Of a stretch of 6,069 nucleotides of DNA, positions 4,991 to 6,069 are shown one piece after another; the first letter of the stretch is position 1; the number at the start of each line of letters is the position of its first letter. A program made the position numbers and the translations under genes. The stretch lies in contig QMYO01000112.1 in the NCBI GenBank assembly GCA_003662715.1, forward strand, positions 1 through 6,069, read 5' to 3'. This DNA comes from Candidatus Bathyarchaeota archaeon (GTDB lineage Archaea; Thermoproteota; Bathyarchaeia; Bathyarchaeales; Bathyarchaeaceae). The notes under the pieces were generated by a model. That model did not search any database. It was not told where the DNA came from and was given only the letters and a program-made list of their open reading frames with translations.

Positions 4991-6069
4991 ATGAGCGCAG
5001 TCTACGAAAAAGAAAAAAAGAGATTTCTGGAGAAAACAAAACGCTCTGAACAAATCTACAAGGAAAGTGTAAAGGTAACTCCTTTCGGTGTCCACAGCAA
5101 CTACCGATCTATGGACCCCTACCCCATATACTTCACTAAAGGGAGGGGAAGCAGGCTATGGGACGCTGACGGCAACGAATACATTGACTTCCACATGGCG
5201 TTTGGCGTTTTAGTATCAGGTCATTCTCATCCAGTGCTGGTAGAAGCAATGAAAGACAGAATTGCAAATGGCACAATCCTCGGCTTTGAATTTGAAGATT
5301 CCTACAAACTAGCAAAGCTCATATGCGAACGCTTCGACGTTGACATGGTAAAGTTCTCCAGCACGGGAGGAGAATCTACAAACTACGCAATTAGATTTGC
5401 AAGAGCCTACACTGAAAGAAAGAAAATACTGAAGTTTGAGGGATGCTATCACGGCTTCCCTGACAGCCTCCTAGTAAACGTGAAACCCACAACAGCTAAG
5501 GCGGGACATCCCAGATTTCCAAATCAGGTTCCCGCATCTAAAGGACTCCTAGAAGAAGCGGTTAAACAAACCTTGATTGCACCTTTCAACGATTTGGAAG
5601 CCGTTGAAACAATCATGAAAAAACATGGAAACGAAGTGGCAGCCATCATTCTGGAACCCATACCTATGAACATGGGCTACATCCTCCCCAAACCTGGATT
5701 CTTAAAAGGGTTAAGGAAGATAGCTGACGAATACAATTCAGTTCTCATCTTTGACGAGGTGAAAACAAGTGGAAAATTCTATAGAGGAGCTACGGGACAC
5801 TTCAAAGTTAAGCCAGACCTCGTAACCATGGCCAAAGCCATTGCAGGTGGCTACCCATTGTCTCTGGTGGCTGGGAAAAAGGAGATAATGAACTCTGTCA
5901 TACCAGGCGCGGTCTCTCATGCAGGTACTTTTAACTCCAATTCGCTCTCCATAGCCGCTGGGTTAGTGACCCTCTCAAAAATATTGACAGAAAAAGCCAT
6001 GAACGAAGCTACAAAACTTTCTGGAATGCTGGCTAAGGGTTATGAAGACATTATAGAAGACTCTAAAAT
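4991..6069 (+). CDS. Class-III PLP aminotransferase, HemL (glutamate-1-semialdehyde aminomutase)-like, 3'-truncated by window
   Basis: 359 codons are open to the window edge; family members have about 430, so some 70 residues are missing. The start is ATG 4991 with GAGG 6 nt before it. The order matches fold-type I, class-III enzymes: substrate-domain entry PFGVHSNYRS (31-40), LWDADGNEYIDF, GHSHP (77-81), PLP-phosphate loop STGGEST (124-130), KFEGCYHGFPDSLL (148-161), EPIPMNMGY, the PLP-pyridine aspartate D255 in FDEV, Schiff-base lysine K282 in AKAIAGG, then HAGTFNSNSLSIAAG. The backbone resembles GSA aminomutase, which makes 5-aminolevulinate for tetrapyrrole (including corrinoid) synthesis. 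However, NSGTEA is STGGEST and the usual DEVMTGFR is DEVKTSGKF, so it may instead be an amino- or beta-amino-acid transaminase. No other heme or cobalamin synthesis gene is in view. It is transcribed divergently from the methyltransferase cluster. Confidence 0.85.
   Translation, partial: MSAVYEKEKKRFLEKTKRSEQIYKESVKVTPFGVHSNYRSMDPYPIYFTKGRGSRLWDADGNEYIDFHMAFGVLVSGHSHPVLVEAMKDRIANGTILGFEFEDSYKLAKLICERFDVDMVKFSSTGGESTNYAIRFARAYTERKKILKFEGCYHGFPDSLLVNVKPTTAKAGHPRFPNQVPASKGLLEEAVKQTLIAPFNDLEAVETIMKKHGNEVAAIILEPIPMNMGYILPKPGFLKGLRKIADEYNSVLIFDEVKTSGKFYRGATGHFKVKPDLVTMAKAIAGGYPLSLVAGKKEIMNSVIPGAVSHAGTFNSNSLSIAAGLVTLSKILTEKAMNEATKLSGMLAKGYEDIIEDSK

Noticed and set aside
5738..5920. 60-codon minus-strand frame
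   Set aside because: It is antisense to the aminotransferase segment that carries the conserved D255 and K282.
1..6069. tRNA genes, CRISPR arrays, insertion sequences or integration sites
   Set aside because: Reading through the window I saw no cloverleaf with CCA-type ends, no regularly spaced short repeats and no transposase or terminal inverted repeats.

Overview
The window is archaeal. It carries the eukaryote/archaea-type ribosomal protein L35Ae (eL33), a methylamine-methyltransferase-type corrinoid system, the end of a tungsten aldehyde:ferredoxin oxidoreductase, an archaeal-style winged-helix nuclease, AT-rich TATA-like boxes and a textbook GGAGGTGA ribosome binding site. Moderate GC and this gene mix recall uncultured TACK-type lineages such as Bathyarchaeia. 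That placement is an inference and cannot be proved from 6 kb.

Layout. Bases 2-256 (+) are the last 84 codons of an aldehyde ferredoxin oxidoreductase. A winged-helix/PD-(D/E)xK nuclease (+) follows in the same frame. It ends tail-to-tail, with a 15-bp overlap, against a four-gene minus-strand cluster. Read 5' to 3', that cluster is: an MtmB-family methyltransferase (copy A, start 4715), rpl35ae, a cobalamin-binding corrinoid protein with a DxHxxG motif, and a second MtmB-family methyltransferase (copy B, start 2320). A possible 25-codon leader ORF (4809-4732) precedes copy A. A divergent intergenic region with candidate promoters for both directions separates it from a plus-strand class-III aminotransferase of the HemL type, which is cut off by the window end.

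Main point. Both methyltransferases are recognisable full-length homologs of the monomethylamine methyltransferase MtmB. Both have an ordinary ATG methionine (residue 199) exactly where the Methanosarcina enzyme has its catalytic pyrrolysine (an in-frame amber codon). Several neighbouring substrate-pocket residues are also changed, and the two copies differ from each other at one of them. The cluster therefore looks like a pyrrolysine-independent branch of the MtmB family: two methyltransferases sharing one corrinoid protein. By analogy with non-Pyl MttB homologs such as the glycine betaine methyltransferase MtgB, they may demethylate something other than monomethylamine. The presumed route is substrate-CH3 to the Co(I) corrinoid protein, then to a second methyltransferase (MtbA- or MtrH-like) encoded elsewhere. 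A reactivase (RamA-like) and the second methyltransferase are not in the window.

The two methyltransferase genes align without a single indel over their shared length. They are mostly about 70% identical at DNA level by eye, but share a 137-bp tract with only two mismatches (104 bp exact), a signature of recent gene conversion. A ribosomal protein gene embedded between copy A and the corrinoid gene, in frame behind a TAG stop, is the other oddity.
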